From assembly GCA_009784725.1 (NCBI GenBank), contig WQXS01000009.1:1-64000 (forward strand): a DNA stretch of 64,000 nucleotides, written 5' to 3'. The position numbers and the translations under genes are program-made. The notes beneath the pieces are model-generated. The model had not been told where the DNA came from. It searched no databases and saw only the letters and a program-made list of their open reading frames with translations. Of the stretch, positions 14,572 through 23,229 are shown in pieces. Origin of the DNA: Oscillospiraceae bacterium (GTDB lineage Bacteria; Bacillota; Clostridia; Oscillospirales; Oscillospiraceae). Position 1 is the first letter of the stretch, and each line of letters opens with the position of its first letter.

Positions 14572-17060
14572 ATGAAGCAAATGAGTTGAACGCAATGGAT
14601 GGGTTTTTCGGCAGCCTGAACAAACGGACGGCAGAAATAAGAGAACGGATTTTATCTGTAGAGCCGGCTGTTTGTACCGAGCGTGCGGTTCTTACGACGG
14701 AGAGCTATAAAAAGCATGAAAATGAGCAGGTTGTAATTAAACGGGCATATATGCTTGATAATGTACTCAGAAACATGTCGATTTATATTGACACCGATTC
14801 ATTGCTTGCGGGAAATCAGGCAAGCGCCGACCGTGCTGCACCGGTTTTTCCCGAATATGCGATGGACTGGGTTGTCGACGAGCTTGACGAGTTTGAAAAA
14901 CGGCCGGGAGACAGGTTTTATATAACCGAAAAAAATAAAGATGTGCTGCGGGGCTTATATCCATATTGGAAAGGCAGGACACTTAAAGATAAGGGGTATG
15001 CGGCATTTCCCGATTCTGCACGTATTTTTTATGACCTCGGCATTATTAAAACCGAAGGAAACATCACATCCGGCGATGCTCACATTGCAGCAGACTATGA
15101 AACTGTGTTAAAAGAGGGTTTGCTCGGTGTGCGCAACAGAACCTTAAACGCAGAGTCTTCATTGGAGCTTACCCGGGCTGAGGATATTAAAAAGAGCTTT
15201 TTCTATAAAGCGGTATTAATAGTGCTTGATGCCATCGAGGCTTTCTCTCTGCGATATGCGGAGCTTGCCGAAAAACTGGCAAATGAAACTGCAGAAACAG
15301 CAGAAACACCGGAAGCTGCAGGCGCAAAGGACGCAAAAGACATAAAAGACATAAAAAGCGAGCGGGTTAAAGAGCTTCGTGAAATAGCGAGAATTTGCAG
15401 AAAAGTACCGATGCAGCCGGCGGATACATTTCATGAGGCATTACAGTCTGTCTGGTTGATTCATCTGATTTTGCAAATCGAATCAAACGGGCATTCCCTG
15501 TCATACGGAAGGCTCGATCAGTATATTTACCCGTATTATTTAAACAGTGTTGATACCGGCATGGAAGAAGAAAGGGCCTGTGAGCTGCTGGAAAACCTCT
15601 GGCTTCGCACATATTCAATCAACAAAATAAGAGGCTGGTCACATACACGGTTTTCTGCAGGAAGCCCGCTGTACCAAAATGTTACCATCGGCGGGCAAAC
15701 TGCTGACGGCAAAGACGCTGTCAACGAAGTGAGCCTGTTGATTCTTCGCACGGTTGCCCGGTGCCGCCTGCCGCAGCCGAATCTGACGGTACGCTATCAT
15801 AAGGGTCTCAGTGATGAATTTATGCAGCAGTGTGTTCAGGTTATACGCTGCGGGTTTGGAATGCCTGCTTTTAATAATGATGAGATAATCATCCCTTCTT
15901 TCCTTGATATAGGAGTCAAAAAAGAAGATGCATATAACTATAGTGCAATAGGCTGTGTTGAGGTTGCGGTACCGGGAAAATGGGGATACAGACCAACCGG
16001 TATGAGTTTTTTAAATTTCCCGAAAACACTGCTTATTGCCTTAAACGACGGTGTGGATATAAACTCAGGCAAGCGTGTTACCGAAGGTAAAGGCCATTTT
16101 CTTGACATGGAAAGTTTTGAAGATGTTTTTCATGCATGGGATGTGTATGTAAGAGAGTTCTGCCGTCAGTCGGTTGTGCTCGATTCATGTGCAGACCTGG
16201 TTATAGAGCAGGAAACACCGGATATATTATGCTCGGCTCTCACGGATGACTGCATAAAACGCGGCAAACATTTAAAAGAAGGCGGAGCTGTTTACGATTT
16301 TATCAGCGGCTTGCAGGTCGGTATTGCCAATCTCGGAGATTCTCTTGCGGCTATAAAAAAATGTGTATATGAGGATAAAAGCATTACAAGAAATGAACTT
16401 TGGGATGCGCTTTTAAATGATTTCGAAGGAAAAGAAGGTGCGAGGGTAAGAAGTTTATTGCTGAAAGCTCCAAAATACGGCAACGACGATGATTATACAG
16501 ACCTTTTACTTGTTAAGGCGTACGACAGTTATATTGACGAAATATCCAAGCATAAAAATACACGCTTCGGCAGAGGGCCGATTGGCGGGGCGTATTATGC
16601 AGGGACATCCTCGATTTCCGCAAATGTCCCGCAAGGAGCAAACACAAGCGCAACACCTGACGGAAGACATGCGGGAAAACCTCTTGCAGAAGGATGTTCA
16701 CCAAGCCACAACTCGGACGTAACCGGCCCGACGGGAGTAATGAACTCTGTGTCAAAACTGCGGACGGATAAAATAACCGGCGGAGTGCTCTTGAACCAAA
16801 AAATGACACCAATGATGCTTGCAGACGAAAACGGCGCAGAAAAACTCATCTCATTGCTGCGCACATTCTTTGACACTCTCAAAGGCTTCCATGTCCAATA
16901 CAATATTGTTTCTAAAGAAACACTTCTTGACGCACAAAAAAACCCCGACAACCACAAAAATCTAATCGTCCGTGTCGCCGGCTACTCGGCGTTCTTTAAT
17001 GTGTTATCAAAAAATACTCAAGATGACATCATTGCCCGCACCGAGCAAACGTTATCCTGA
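14568..17060 (+). CDS. Glycyl radical enzyme, PFL2/glycerol dehydratase-like (GRE2)
   Basis: An 830-residue paralogue of GRE1. The active-site loop is AIGCVEVAVPGKWGYRPTG with Cys463 and Glu465, and the radical glycine is Gly805 in VRVAGYSAFF. As in GRE1 the Cys-x-Glu pair marks the eliminase branch, while the following VAVPGKWG differs from the GCVEP loop of well-studied dehydratases. A low-complexity charged insert around residues 240-265 (TAETAETPEAAGAKDAKDIK) is absent from GRE1 and looks like short internal DNA duplication. No activase gene adjoins it; the one at 7.4 kb is the nearest candidate. It is coupled to the ROK kinase by a 4-base overlap. Confidence 0.9.
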   Translation: MNEANELNAMDGFFGSLNKRTAEIRERILSVEPAVCTERAVLTTESYKKHENEQVVIKRAYMLDNVLRNMSIYIDTDSLLAGNQASADRAAPVFPEYAMDWVVDELDEFEKRPGDRFYITEKNKDVLRGLYPYWKGRTLKDKGYAAFPDSARIFYDLGIIKTEGNITSGDAHIAADYETVLKEGLLGVRNRTLNAESSLELTRAEDIKKSFFYKAVLIVLDAIEAFSLRYAELAEKLANETAETAETPEAAGAKDAKDIKDIKSERVKELREIARICRKVPMQPADTFHEALQSVWLIHLILQIESNGHSLSYGRLDQYIYPYYLNSVDTGMEEERACELLENLWLRTYSINKIRGWSHTRFSAGSPLYQNVTIGGQTADGKDAVNEVSLLILRTVARCRLPQPNLTVRYHKGLSDEFMQQCVQVIRCGFGMPAFNNDEIIIPSFLDIGVKKEDAYNYSAIGCVEVAVPGKWGYRPTGMSFLNFPKTLLIALNDGVDINSGKRVTEGKGHFLDMESFEDVFHAWDVYVREFCRQSVVLDSCADLVIEQETPDILCSALTDDCIKRGKHLKEGGAVYDFISGLQVGIANLGDSLAAIKKCVYEDKSITRNELWDALLNDFEGKEGARVRSLLLKAPKYGNDDDYTDLLLVKAYDSYIDEISKHKNTRFGRGPIGGAYYAGTSSISANVPQGANTSATPDGRHAGKPLAEGCSPSHNSDVTGPTGVMNSVSKLRTDKITGGVLLNQKMTPMMLADENGAEKLISLLRTFFDTLKGFHVQYNIVSKETLLDAQKNPDNHKNLIVRVAGYSAFFNVLSKNTQDDIIARTEQTLS

Positions 17061-17113
17061 GTCACCTTAGTGACATCAGGATGACATAATTGCCCGCACC
17101 GAGCAAACGTTAT
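17022..17113 (+). repeat. 34-bp direct duplication of the GRE2 3' end around a hairpin
   Basis: The last coding bases of GRE2 (17022-17055) are repeated almost exactly at 17080-17113 with one change (TCATTGCCC versus TAATTGCCC). Between the copies is a hairpin whose arms TCCTGAGTCAC (17055-17065) and GTGACATCAGGA (17070-17081) pair apart from a small bulge. It could be a footprint of a small inserted element with duplicated flanks, or a terminator-like structure without a T-run. Confidence 0.85.
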
Positions 17114-17185
17114 AGTTTAATAAACTTTGCTGTTTAGTTATCCGAAACAATCCGAAAAATACCCTTTATAAAAACATTAAAATGC

Positions 17186-17243
17186 TTGACAACCGTATAA
17201 ATATACGGTATTATTTACAAAGTCTATATTTAAACAGTTTAAA
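17186..17243 (+). promoter_or_regulatory. Promoter of the ROK repressor with two operator-like palindromes
   Basis: TTGACA (17186-17191) and TATTAT (17209-17214) are 17 bases apart. The whole spacer is occupied by CCGTATAAATATACGG (17193-17208), a near-perfect palindrome (7 of 8 bases per arm). A second, perfect palindrome TTTAAACAGTTTAAA (17229-17243) lies just past the expected transcription start. Either would block RNA polymerase if bound; the ROK regulator encoded downstream is the natural candidate. Confidence 0.75.
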
Positions 17244-17351
17244 ATTGCTCCATAAATTAACGAAATAAACCACAAAAGCGTCTGAATAATAAATAAAAGA
17301 ACATAATAAAGCAACTTAATTATAGAAAATAACACAAACCATGGTGAAGCG

Positions 17352-18410
17352 ATGTCTATTCATAAAAACGGAAGTCATTCATTAAAAGGGCATAATGCAA
17401 ACTCTGTACTCAGTGCGCTGATGATGATGAAAACTGCAACCCGCAAGCAGCTGGCGCAAAAAACAGGACTCAGCCAACCGACGGTTAACTCAATTGTTCA
17501 GGAGCTTGAAGCGGGCGGGGTGGTACAACCGGGAAACTTCGCAGCATCCGCAGGCGGGCGAAGACCGCAGTGTTATACGATAAAAACCGACCATCTTCGG
17601 GCGGCAACCATAAGAGTTTTATCCCAAAGCCTTGAGTATGTAGTAGTTACAGTAGACGGAACCATTATTTTACGAAATACCTGGGCGGTTCCCGAGGATG
17701 AAGGCATTATGGCATCGCTGTGTACATTGCTTGCCACATTACTGAAGCAAGACACAGACATCCGGGTAGTAAGCATCGGAGTACCGGGAGTAGTAGGGCC
17801 GGGCGGTATGCTGTATGCAATCCCGCAGATTCCCGAACTGGAAGGCGTTGCTCTTGTATCGGAACTGAATAAATTGTTTTCGATTACAATATACGTAGAG
17901 AATGATATGAACCTTGTAGCACTCGGAAGTGCAGCAGCGCAATCGGCAGAGTCATCCGCAACAGACATGGTTTTCGTCCATATAGGAGAAGGCGTCGGAG
18001 CGGGAATAGTAATGGGTGGACAAATTATCCGCGGTTTCTCAAGCTTTGCAGGTGAAATTGCATTTATGCCTTACCCCGCCGAGGACATAAAAAAAGCTGA
18101 GGATAAAGGTCAGGAAACACTGGAATATCTACTTGCGCAGACCACGGATATTGCAAAACAGGCAAAATTAATTTCAACAATGATAATCAGCATCATATGC
18201 ATTCTTAACCCGCCCGTGATATCCTTCGGCAGCAAATATGCAAGTGAAGAAATGTTAAAGTATCTTCGTCATGAATGTGAGAAATACCTTCCGCACTGGA
18301 CATTACCGGCATTTCAACTGATGCCCGATGAAGAATCTTCATATGACAGGGGACTCATGGCACTGGTCAACGATTTCCTTAAAAATTATATAACACATGA
18401 GCTTGTATAA
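17352..18410 (+). CDS. ROK family transcriptional regulator (NagC/XylR type)
   Basis: A 352-residue ROK repressor. An N-terminal winged helix (TRKQLAQKTGLSQPTVNSIV, about residues 31-50) precedes a ROK domain with VSIGVPGVVGPGG, VYVEND-like ITIYVENDMNLVALG and HIGEGVGAGIVMGG. The zinc motif CxCGxxGC that follows AGE in most ROK proteins is missing; the sequence there reads AGEIAFMPYPAED. It likely senses the sugar imported by the ABC system encoded next and represses that operon, and perhaps the kinase/GRE operon. Two palindromes lie in its own promoter. The ribosome binding site is weak (GGTGA). Confidence 0.88.
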   Translation: MSIHKNGSHSLKGHNANSVLSALMMMKTATRKQLAQKTGLSQPTVNSIVQELEAGGVVQPGNFAASAGGRRPQCYTIKTDHLRAATIRVLSQSLEYVVVTVDGTIILRNTWAVPEDEGIMASLCTLLATLLKQDTDIRVVSIGVPGVVGPGGMLYAIPQIPELEGVALVSELNKLFSITIYVENDMNLVALGSAAAQSAESSATDMVFVHIGEGVGAGIVMGGQIIRGFSSFAGEIAFMPYPAEDIKKAEDKGQETLEYLLAQTTDIAKQAKLISTMIISIICILNPPVISFGSKYASEEMLKYLRHECEKYLPHWTLPAFQLMPDEESSYDRGLMALVNDFLKNYITHELV

Positions 18411-18440
18411 ATAAGAATGCAAAAAAAGAAATAATAATTC

Positions 18441-18495
18441 GTGACATTTTATCAGTTAAAGAGTAAAATAGTGAATAATAACAGGAAATCCTGTT
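18441..18495 (+). promoter_or_regulatory. Promoter and palindromic operator of the sugar ABC operon
   Basis: GTGACA (18441-18446) and TAAAAT (18464-18469) are 17 bases apart. AACAGGAAATCCTGTT (18480-18495), a palindrome matching at 7 of 8 bases per arm, starts about ten bases after the -10, where a bound repressor would block elongation or initiation. The solute-binding protein starts about 40 bases further on. Confidence 0.65.
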
Positions 18496-18535
18496 GTTAA
18501 ATAAAGAAACCAAAGAACAAAAATGGAGGAGAAAC

Positions 18536-19498
18536 ATGAAAAAACGTATTTTCGCAATTCTTGTCACACTCGTACTTATGCTTAGCATGGTAGCAGCGTG
18601 TGGAGAAGGCGGCGGTGCCGCAAGACAACCCGGTGATTCAGCAAGAGGAGTATTCATCACCCAGGACCTGTCAAACGCATCACAGAATTTCTCGGCAGAT
18701 GAATTTAGAAGACTTATGGGCGATTACAACATTGAGTTGACAATTGCAGGCGGAGATGTAGCAGATAATAACAGGAACATTGATCTGGCAATCGCAGAAG
18801 GCTGGGATGTTATTTTCATCAATCCGAATGACATCGAAGCTGTTATCCCCGGATTAACACGTGCCAGAGAAGCCGGAATTATTGTCGGTCTGTTCTCGTC
18901 ACAACCCCCGAGTGATGACTACCCGTTTGATTTCTTTGCAGGATCAGACGACTTGCTTGGCGGCATTCAAGCCGGAGAATTTGTTTCATCACAATTCCCC
19001 AATGGTGCGAACTTTGTTGAAGTCGGCGGACAAGCAGGACACATCGCAGCAACAAAACGCCATGACGGATTCCGTCAAGGTATCAACGCAAACATCATTG
19101 AGCTTGATTCACAATTTGTGCCCGGACCCTGGCAAACAGACGAAGCACGTACAATCATGGAAGGCTTCCTTGTTGCATATGACAACATCGACATAGTATG
19201 GTGTCACTGGGATAACGGAGCAAGCGGAGTTATCGAAGCTGCACAAGCTGCAGGCAGACTTGATGAAATCTTCATCATCGGTTACGACGGAAACAGCACA
19301 GGCTACCAACAAGTTAAAGACGGCGTTCAAGCACTCAGCGTTGGACAAAGCTTTACCAACATGGCAGCAAAATGCCTTGAACTTGCAAGGAAAATGCTCG
19401 ATGGCGGAACACTTTCTGCTAACGAGAAAATGAGCTGGATTCCTGTTGACATGGTAACACTCGATAGCATTAATGACTTCCCGTGGCCCGCATGGTAA
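18536..19498 (+). CDS. Sugar ABC transporter solute-binding lipoprotein
   Basis: An extracytoplasmic binding protein of the ribose/galactose type (Peripla_BP_4 fold), 320 aa. The signal peptide ends in the lipobox VAAC with the lipidated Cys22, followed by a Gly/Ala-rich linker. The fold signatures GGDVADNNRNIDLAIAEGWD, ADN-like AGSDDLLGGIQAGEF and IIGYDGNSTGYQQVKDG are visible. ATG18536 has a strong ribosome binding site (GGAGGAG) and is preferred over an upstream TTG that lies in the operator. It supplies substrate to the double ATPase and two permeases that follow; aromatic residues such as WCHWDN may line a sugar pocket. Confidence 0.93.
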   Translation: MKKRIFAILVTLVLMLSMVAACGEGGGAARQPGDSARGVFITQDLSNASQNFSADEFRRLMGDYNIELTIAGGDVADNNRNIDLAIAEGWDVIFINPNDIEAVIPGLTRAREAGIIVGLFSSQPPSDDYPFDFFAGSDDLLGGIQAGEFVSSQFPNGANFVEVGGQAGHIAATKRHDGFRQGINANIIELDSQFVPGPWQTDEARTIMEGFLVAYDNIDIVWCHWDNGASGVIEAAQAAGRLDEIFIIGYDGNSTGYQQVKDGVQALSVGQSFTNMAAKCLELARKMLDGGTLSANEKMSWIPVDMVTLDSINDFPWPAW

Positions 19499-19513
19499 AC
19501 AGTTTTTGATGAT

Positions 19514-19539
19514 GGGTCGGCTATTTTTATAGCCGACCC
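19514..19539 (+). terminator. Intercistronic hairpin after the binding-protein gene
   Basis: GGGTCGGCTAT (19514-19524) pairs perfectly with ATAGCCGACCC (19529-19539) around a TTTT loop. There is no following T-run, so it is more likely to protect the upstream mRNA from decay and raise binding-protein levels relative to the rest of the operon than to act as a full terminator. Confidence 0.75.
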
Positions 19540-19607
19540 AAATTCTTGAGAGGCTATAACAGTTAATATACATTTTTGACACTATTCTTAGTAAAGGGGA
19601 TGAGTCC

Positions 19608-21113
19608 GTGGAGCAAAACGAAATTATTTTATCAATGTCTAACGTGAACAAATCCTTTCCCGGTGTAAAGGCTCTTACCGATGCTACAATCGAAGTAAGA
19701 AAAGGGACCGTTCACGGACTTGTCGGAGAAAACGGAGCAGGCAAATCCACTCTTATGAAGATTCTTTCAGGTGTTCATACCAAGGATTCCGGAACCATTG
19801 TATTTGACGGTGAAACCATCGAACATACAACACCAATTCAATCAATCAGAAGAGGGCTCAGCATAATTTATCAGGAGTTTAATCTTGTCAATACCCTGAC
19901 TGTCGGCGAAAATATTTTCCTCGGCAGATACAGAGAAATGAAAGGCCTTCACAACAGTCACAAAAAAGCAAGAGAGCTTTTAGACAGCATAGGCAGCACT
20001 ATAAACACACATACACTTGTCAGTGATTTAAGCGCTTCCGAAAAGCAAATGGTCGAAATATCCAAAGCGTTATCATTTAGTTCAAAGCTTATAATTATGG
20101 ATGAACCAAGCAGCTCACTTACGGCAGACGAGCTAAAATGTTTGTTCAGAATTATTAACGATTTGCGTGAAAAGGGTGTAACCGTAATATACATAAGCCA
20201 TAAGCTCGACGAAATATTCGAGCTGTGTGATATTGTCACTGTTATCCGCGACGGCTGTATCGTAGATACCAAGGATGTATGGAAAATAGATGAAGCCGGT
20301 AATAAAACAGAAAACCTGACACGAAATGAAATGATTGCAATGATGATCGGCCGTGAAATTGAAAACGAATGGCCCGAGAGACCGCGCTGTGCAGGCGATA
20401 CGCTTATGGATGTTCAAAATATAAGAACCCGTAAACTGAGTGATATTTCATTTAAGCTTAATAAAGGAGAAATACTTGGGTTTGTCGGGCTTGTCGGCGC
20501 AGGACGGACAGAGATTGTCCGTGCAATATACGGTGCAGATAAAGCAAAGGACCTTAAGATATTAATAAACGGAAAACAATCAAAAATAAAAAAACCAAGA
20601 GACGGAAAGCGTGCGGGAATCGGCCTTTTGCCCGAAGACCGTAAGCTTGAAGGTTTGGTTTTATCATTTTCCGTGAGAGACAATATTACCATGTCAAGCC
20701 TTGAGGAAATCACAAAGTTCGGATTTGTAAACTCATCACTTGAAAAAGGTATTGCCGAGCGGCAAATTGAAGCGCTTTCTATAAAAACTCCATCACCGAA
20801 CACAAAAACAAAAACTCTTTCGGGCGGCAATCAGCAAAAATGCATCATGGGACGCTGGCTCGAAATAAACCCGGATATTCTGATACTTGATGAACCGACA
20901 CGCGGTATAGATGTCGGTACAAAGTACGAAATATATGTTCTCATTAAAAAGATAGCTGAAAACGGCGGTTCGGTCATTCTGATATCCTCTGAACTACCGG
21001 AAGTGCTTGCCATGAGTAACCGTGTGCTGACGATATGCGAGGGTAAAATCACCGGCGAATTTAACCCGGAAGAAACATCGGCACATGAAATCATGGATGC
21101 CGCAATAGGATAA
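19608..21113 (+). CDS. Sugar ABC transporter ATP-binding protein (two ABC domains)
   Basis: A 501-residue MglA/RbsA/XylG-type ATPase. The first domain has Walker A GLVGENGAGKSTLMK, signature LSASEKQMVEI and Walker B LIIMDEPSSSL. The second has a degenerate Walker A (GLVGAGRTEIVRAI), as is normal in this family, with signature LSGGNQQKCIMGRWL and Walker B ILILDEPTRGIDVG. The GTG start at 19608 follows AAAGGGG. It powers the two permeases encoded directly downstream. Confidence 0.96.
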   Translation: MEQNEIILSMSNVNKSFPGVKALTDATIEVRKGTVHGLVGENGAGKSTLMKILSGVHTKDSGTIVFDGETIEHTTPIQSIRRGLSIIYQEFNLVNTLTVGENIFLGRYREMKGLHNSHKKARELLDSIGSTINTHTLVSDLSASEKQMVEISKALSFSSKLIIMDEPSSSLTADELKCLFRIINDLREKGVTVIYISHKLDEIFELCDIVTVIRDGCIVDTKDVWKIDEAGNKTENLTRNEMIAMMIGREIENEWPERPRCAGDTLMDVQNIRTRKLSDISFKLNKGEILGFVGLVGAGRTEIVRAIYGADKAKDLKILINGKQSKIKKPRDGKRAGIGLLPEDRKLEGLVLSFSVRDNITMSSLEEITKFGFVNSSLEKGIAERQIEALSIKTPSPNTKTKTLSGGNQQKCIMGRWLEINPDILILDEPTRGIDVGTKYEIYVLIKKIAENGGSVILISSELPEVLAMSNRVLTICEGKITGEFNPEETSAHEIMDAAIG

Positions 21114-21126
21114 GGGGGAGGCCGGA

Positions 21127-22122
21127 ATGACTAAAGAAGCAACACCCGTAAAAGGGTATCTGAATAAGGCCGGAAACTTTGTTCTGGAGTATCTGGTGCT
21201 CATAGCGATATTACTTCTTGTAATAATAACAGCTATTATTGAACCCAGATTTTTAACTGTTGAAAATTTTACTAATATAATGCGCCAGTTCGGGCCGCTT
21301 AGCTTTACCGCACTCGGAATGACGTTTATTATCGTCGGCGGATTTATCGACTTGTCGCTTCCCGGTATAATAAGCCTTGTTTCTATGATAACTTTATCAT
21401 TATATGATACTATCGGCGAAGTACCGGCGATGATGGTCGGAATAGCACTTGGTACAACCCTTGGCATTCTAAACGGAACGATTTTAGTTGCATCGGGGGC
21501 AACAACACAAGCAAAAGCTCTCTTTATCACATTTGGTATGAGCGAGATTTACAAAGCGGTATCCCAACTGTATACAGGCGGCAGCCCGCAAGACAGAAAC
21601 TTTTTTGAAAGTCCGATGCCTGTTACAAATGCGCTCAGCTCAGGTTCGGTAGGCGGGATTTTTCCGATTGCATTTTTTGTTTTTCTGTTCTTTCTTACCA
21701 TACTGTTTATTTTTCAGAAGAAAACTCTGACAGGCAGGTCAATAAACTATACCGGCGGTAATTTTGTTGCTGCCGAGCTTGGTGGTATTCCGACCAAACG
21801 AATAATGATAATCATTTACGCAATATGCGGATTTATGACAGCAATCGGAGCAATAGTCCTTTTCTCACGCACTCCGGTTGCGTCGCCGCTTATGGGAGCC
21901 GATTACGCACGAGACTCGATTATGGCGGTTGTTGTCGGAGGCACATCACTTCTGGGAGGCAGAGGCAGTGTTCTCAGAACAGTGCTTGGAGTTTCACTTA
22001 TAATCCTGTTATTCAACTGTATAGTCCTTATCAGTACCAACCAGTTCCTGCCTGAGGTTATAAGGGGAGCTGTTCTGGTGCTTGCGATATGGCTTGACCA
22101 TCGCAGACACGCAAAAGGTTAG
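21127..22122 (+). CDS. Sugar ABC transporter permease (RbsC-like), first
   Basis: A 331-residue inner-membrane permease of the BPD_transp_2 family with about ten hydrophobic segments, including the N-terminal VLIAILLLVIITAIIEPRFL and a C-terminal LGGRGSVLRTVLGVSLIILL. The conserved GGFIDLSLPGIISL segment corresponds to the D-L-S-V-G motif of RbsC. It starts 13 bases after the ATPase with a strong ribosome binding site (GGGGGAGG). The presence of two different permeases implies a heterodimeric membrane part, as in autoinducer-2 and simple sugar importers. Confidence 0.93.
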   Translation: MTKEATPVKGYLNKAGNFVLEYLVLIAILLLVIITAIIEPRFLTVENFTNIMRQFGPLSFTALGMTFIIVGGFIDLSLPGIISLVSMITLSLYDTIGEVPAMMVGIALGTTLGILNGTILVASGATTQAKALFITFGMSEIYKAVSQLYTGGSPQDRNFFESPMPVTNALSSGSVGGIFPIAFFVFLFFLTILFIFQKKTLTGRSINYTGGNFVAAELGGIPTKRIMIIIYAICGFMTAIGAIVLFSRTPVASPLMGADYARDSIMAVVVGGTSLLGGRGSVLRTVLGVSLIILLFNCIVLISTNQFLPEVIRGAVLVLAIWLDHRRHAKG

Positions 22123-22137
22123 GGAGGTGAGCTGATT

Positions 22138-23130
22138 ATGAACTTAAACACAAAAGCGCTCGGTGAGCAGACACTTAAAATTCTTAGTAAACAAAAAGCA
22201 ATAGTAGCAATTGGTATATTGTTTATTATCATGCTGTTCTCGTCCGCAAATATATTTACGCGCGGTCATATTGAAGCTCTTTTGGTAACTGCTTCGCCCG
22301 ACCTTATAATCGGTTTCGGTGTCACACTCGCAGTTATATGTAAGGGTTGTGACCTGTCAGTCGGTTCGGTGATGTCAATTTCCGGAATACTCGCAATAAT
22401 GATGATAAACAGCGGTATGCCTGTATTTCTCGCTGTATTTCTTGCCATCCTCTCGGGGTCTGTTGTTGGATTTATCAACGGTTTCCTGATTGTCCAGCAA
22501 AAAACAGAGGCATTTATTATAACACTCGGTATGGGTCTCTTTATTAAAGGGATTGCATTATTTATCACAGAAGGAAGACCTGTTTCAACACAAAACGCCG
22601 CATTTAATGCAATATCAAATACTACAATTCTCGGCCTTCCGAGTATTGTAATGTATATGTTGATAATAGGGGTGTTGATTTTCTGCCTGATGCGTTTTAC
22701 AAGCTTTGGCAGAAACTGCTACGCTCTCGGCGGTGATTATGAAGTTGCAGAACATTCGGGCATTGATGTTGTTAAAACAAAGTGGGCTGCTTTCATAATT
22801 ACCGGAACATGTGCCTCGATTGCAGGAATTCTCCTTGCCTCAAGATGGAACACAGGCAACTCGATTTACGGGGACTTAACTCCGCTATTAGTCAACTGCA
22901 GCGTTGTAATTGGCGGCACATCATTCGCAGGAGGCATCGGCGGCATAATACAAAGCGGCATCGGCGTCTTCGTGATGCACCTTTTCAGATACAGCATGAA
23001 CCTGTTCAGAATCGATGGAGTAATAAGGGAAATAAGCCCGTTTGTCAGAAATCTGGTAATCGGCATCGTCATAGTAACCATAATCGCAATGGACTGCTTC
23101 TCAATAAAACGCAAAAAAGAGGATGTCTAA
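22138..23130 (+). CDS. Sugar ABC transporter permease (RbsC-like), second
   Basis: A 330-residue partner permease with the family motif CKGCDLSVGSVMSISGILA near residue 68, GSVVGFINGFLIV and a C-terminal GGIGGIIQSGIGVFVMHL. Multiple membrane helices span the whole protein. It is the last gene of the importer operon and is followed by a strong bidirectional terminator. No sugar-catabolic enzyme follows in the operon, so metabolism of the imported compound must be encoded elsewhere, possibly by the ROK kinase/GRE2 pair upstream. Confidence 0.93.
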   Translation: MNLNTKALGEQTLKILSKQKAIVAIGILFIIMLFSSANIFTRGHIEALLVTASPDLIIGFGVTLAVICKGCDLSVGSVMSISGILAIMMINSGMPVFLAVFLAILSGSVVGFINGFLIVQQKTEAFIITLGMGLFIKGIALFITEGRPVSTQNAAFNAISNTTILGLPSIVMYMLIIGVLIFCLMRFTSFGRNCYALGGDYEVAEHSGIDVVKTKWAAFIITGTCASIAGILLASRWNTGNSIYGDLTPLLVNCSVVIGGTSFAGGIGGIIQSGIGVFVMHLFRYSMNLFRIDGVIREISPFVRNLVIGIVIVTIIAMDCFSIKRKKEDV

Positions 23131-23162
23131 AAGCCTTACAGGATAAGGCATGAAATGTAAAC

Positions 23163-23202
23163 AAACCGCCGGGCTTTTTTGATAGAAGCACCGGCGGTTT
23201 TT
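23163..23202. terminator. Bidirectional terminator, left copy of a 40-bp inverted pair
   Basis: ACCGCCGG pairs with CCGGCGGT around an 18-base loop (GCTTTTTTGATAGAAGCA) that can itself pair partly, followed by a T-run on the plus strand and preceded by an A-run. It separates the ABC operon from the convergent pyrophosphatase gene. The same 40 bases, in reverse orientation and including the loop, occur at 26809-26848. Confidence 0.9.
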
Positions 23203-23229
23203 TCTCGCAACTGTGAGTTTTTGTCAGCC

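Noticed and set aside
19514-19539. Full transcription terminator within the sugar ABC operon
   Set aside because: The stem is perfect but has no T-run, and the ATPase gene follows with no clear promoter of its own; a stabilising hairpin is more likely.
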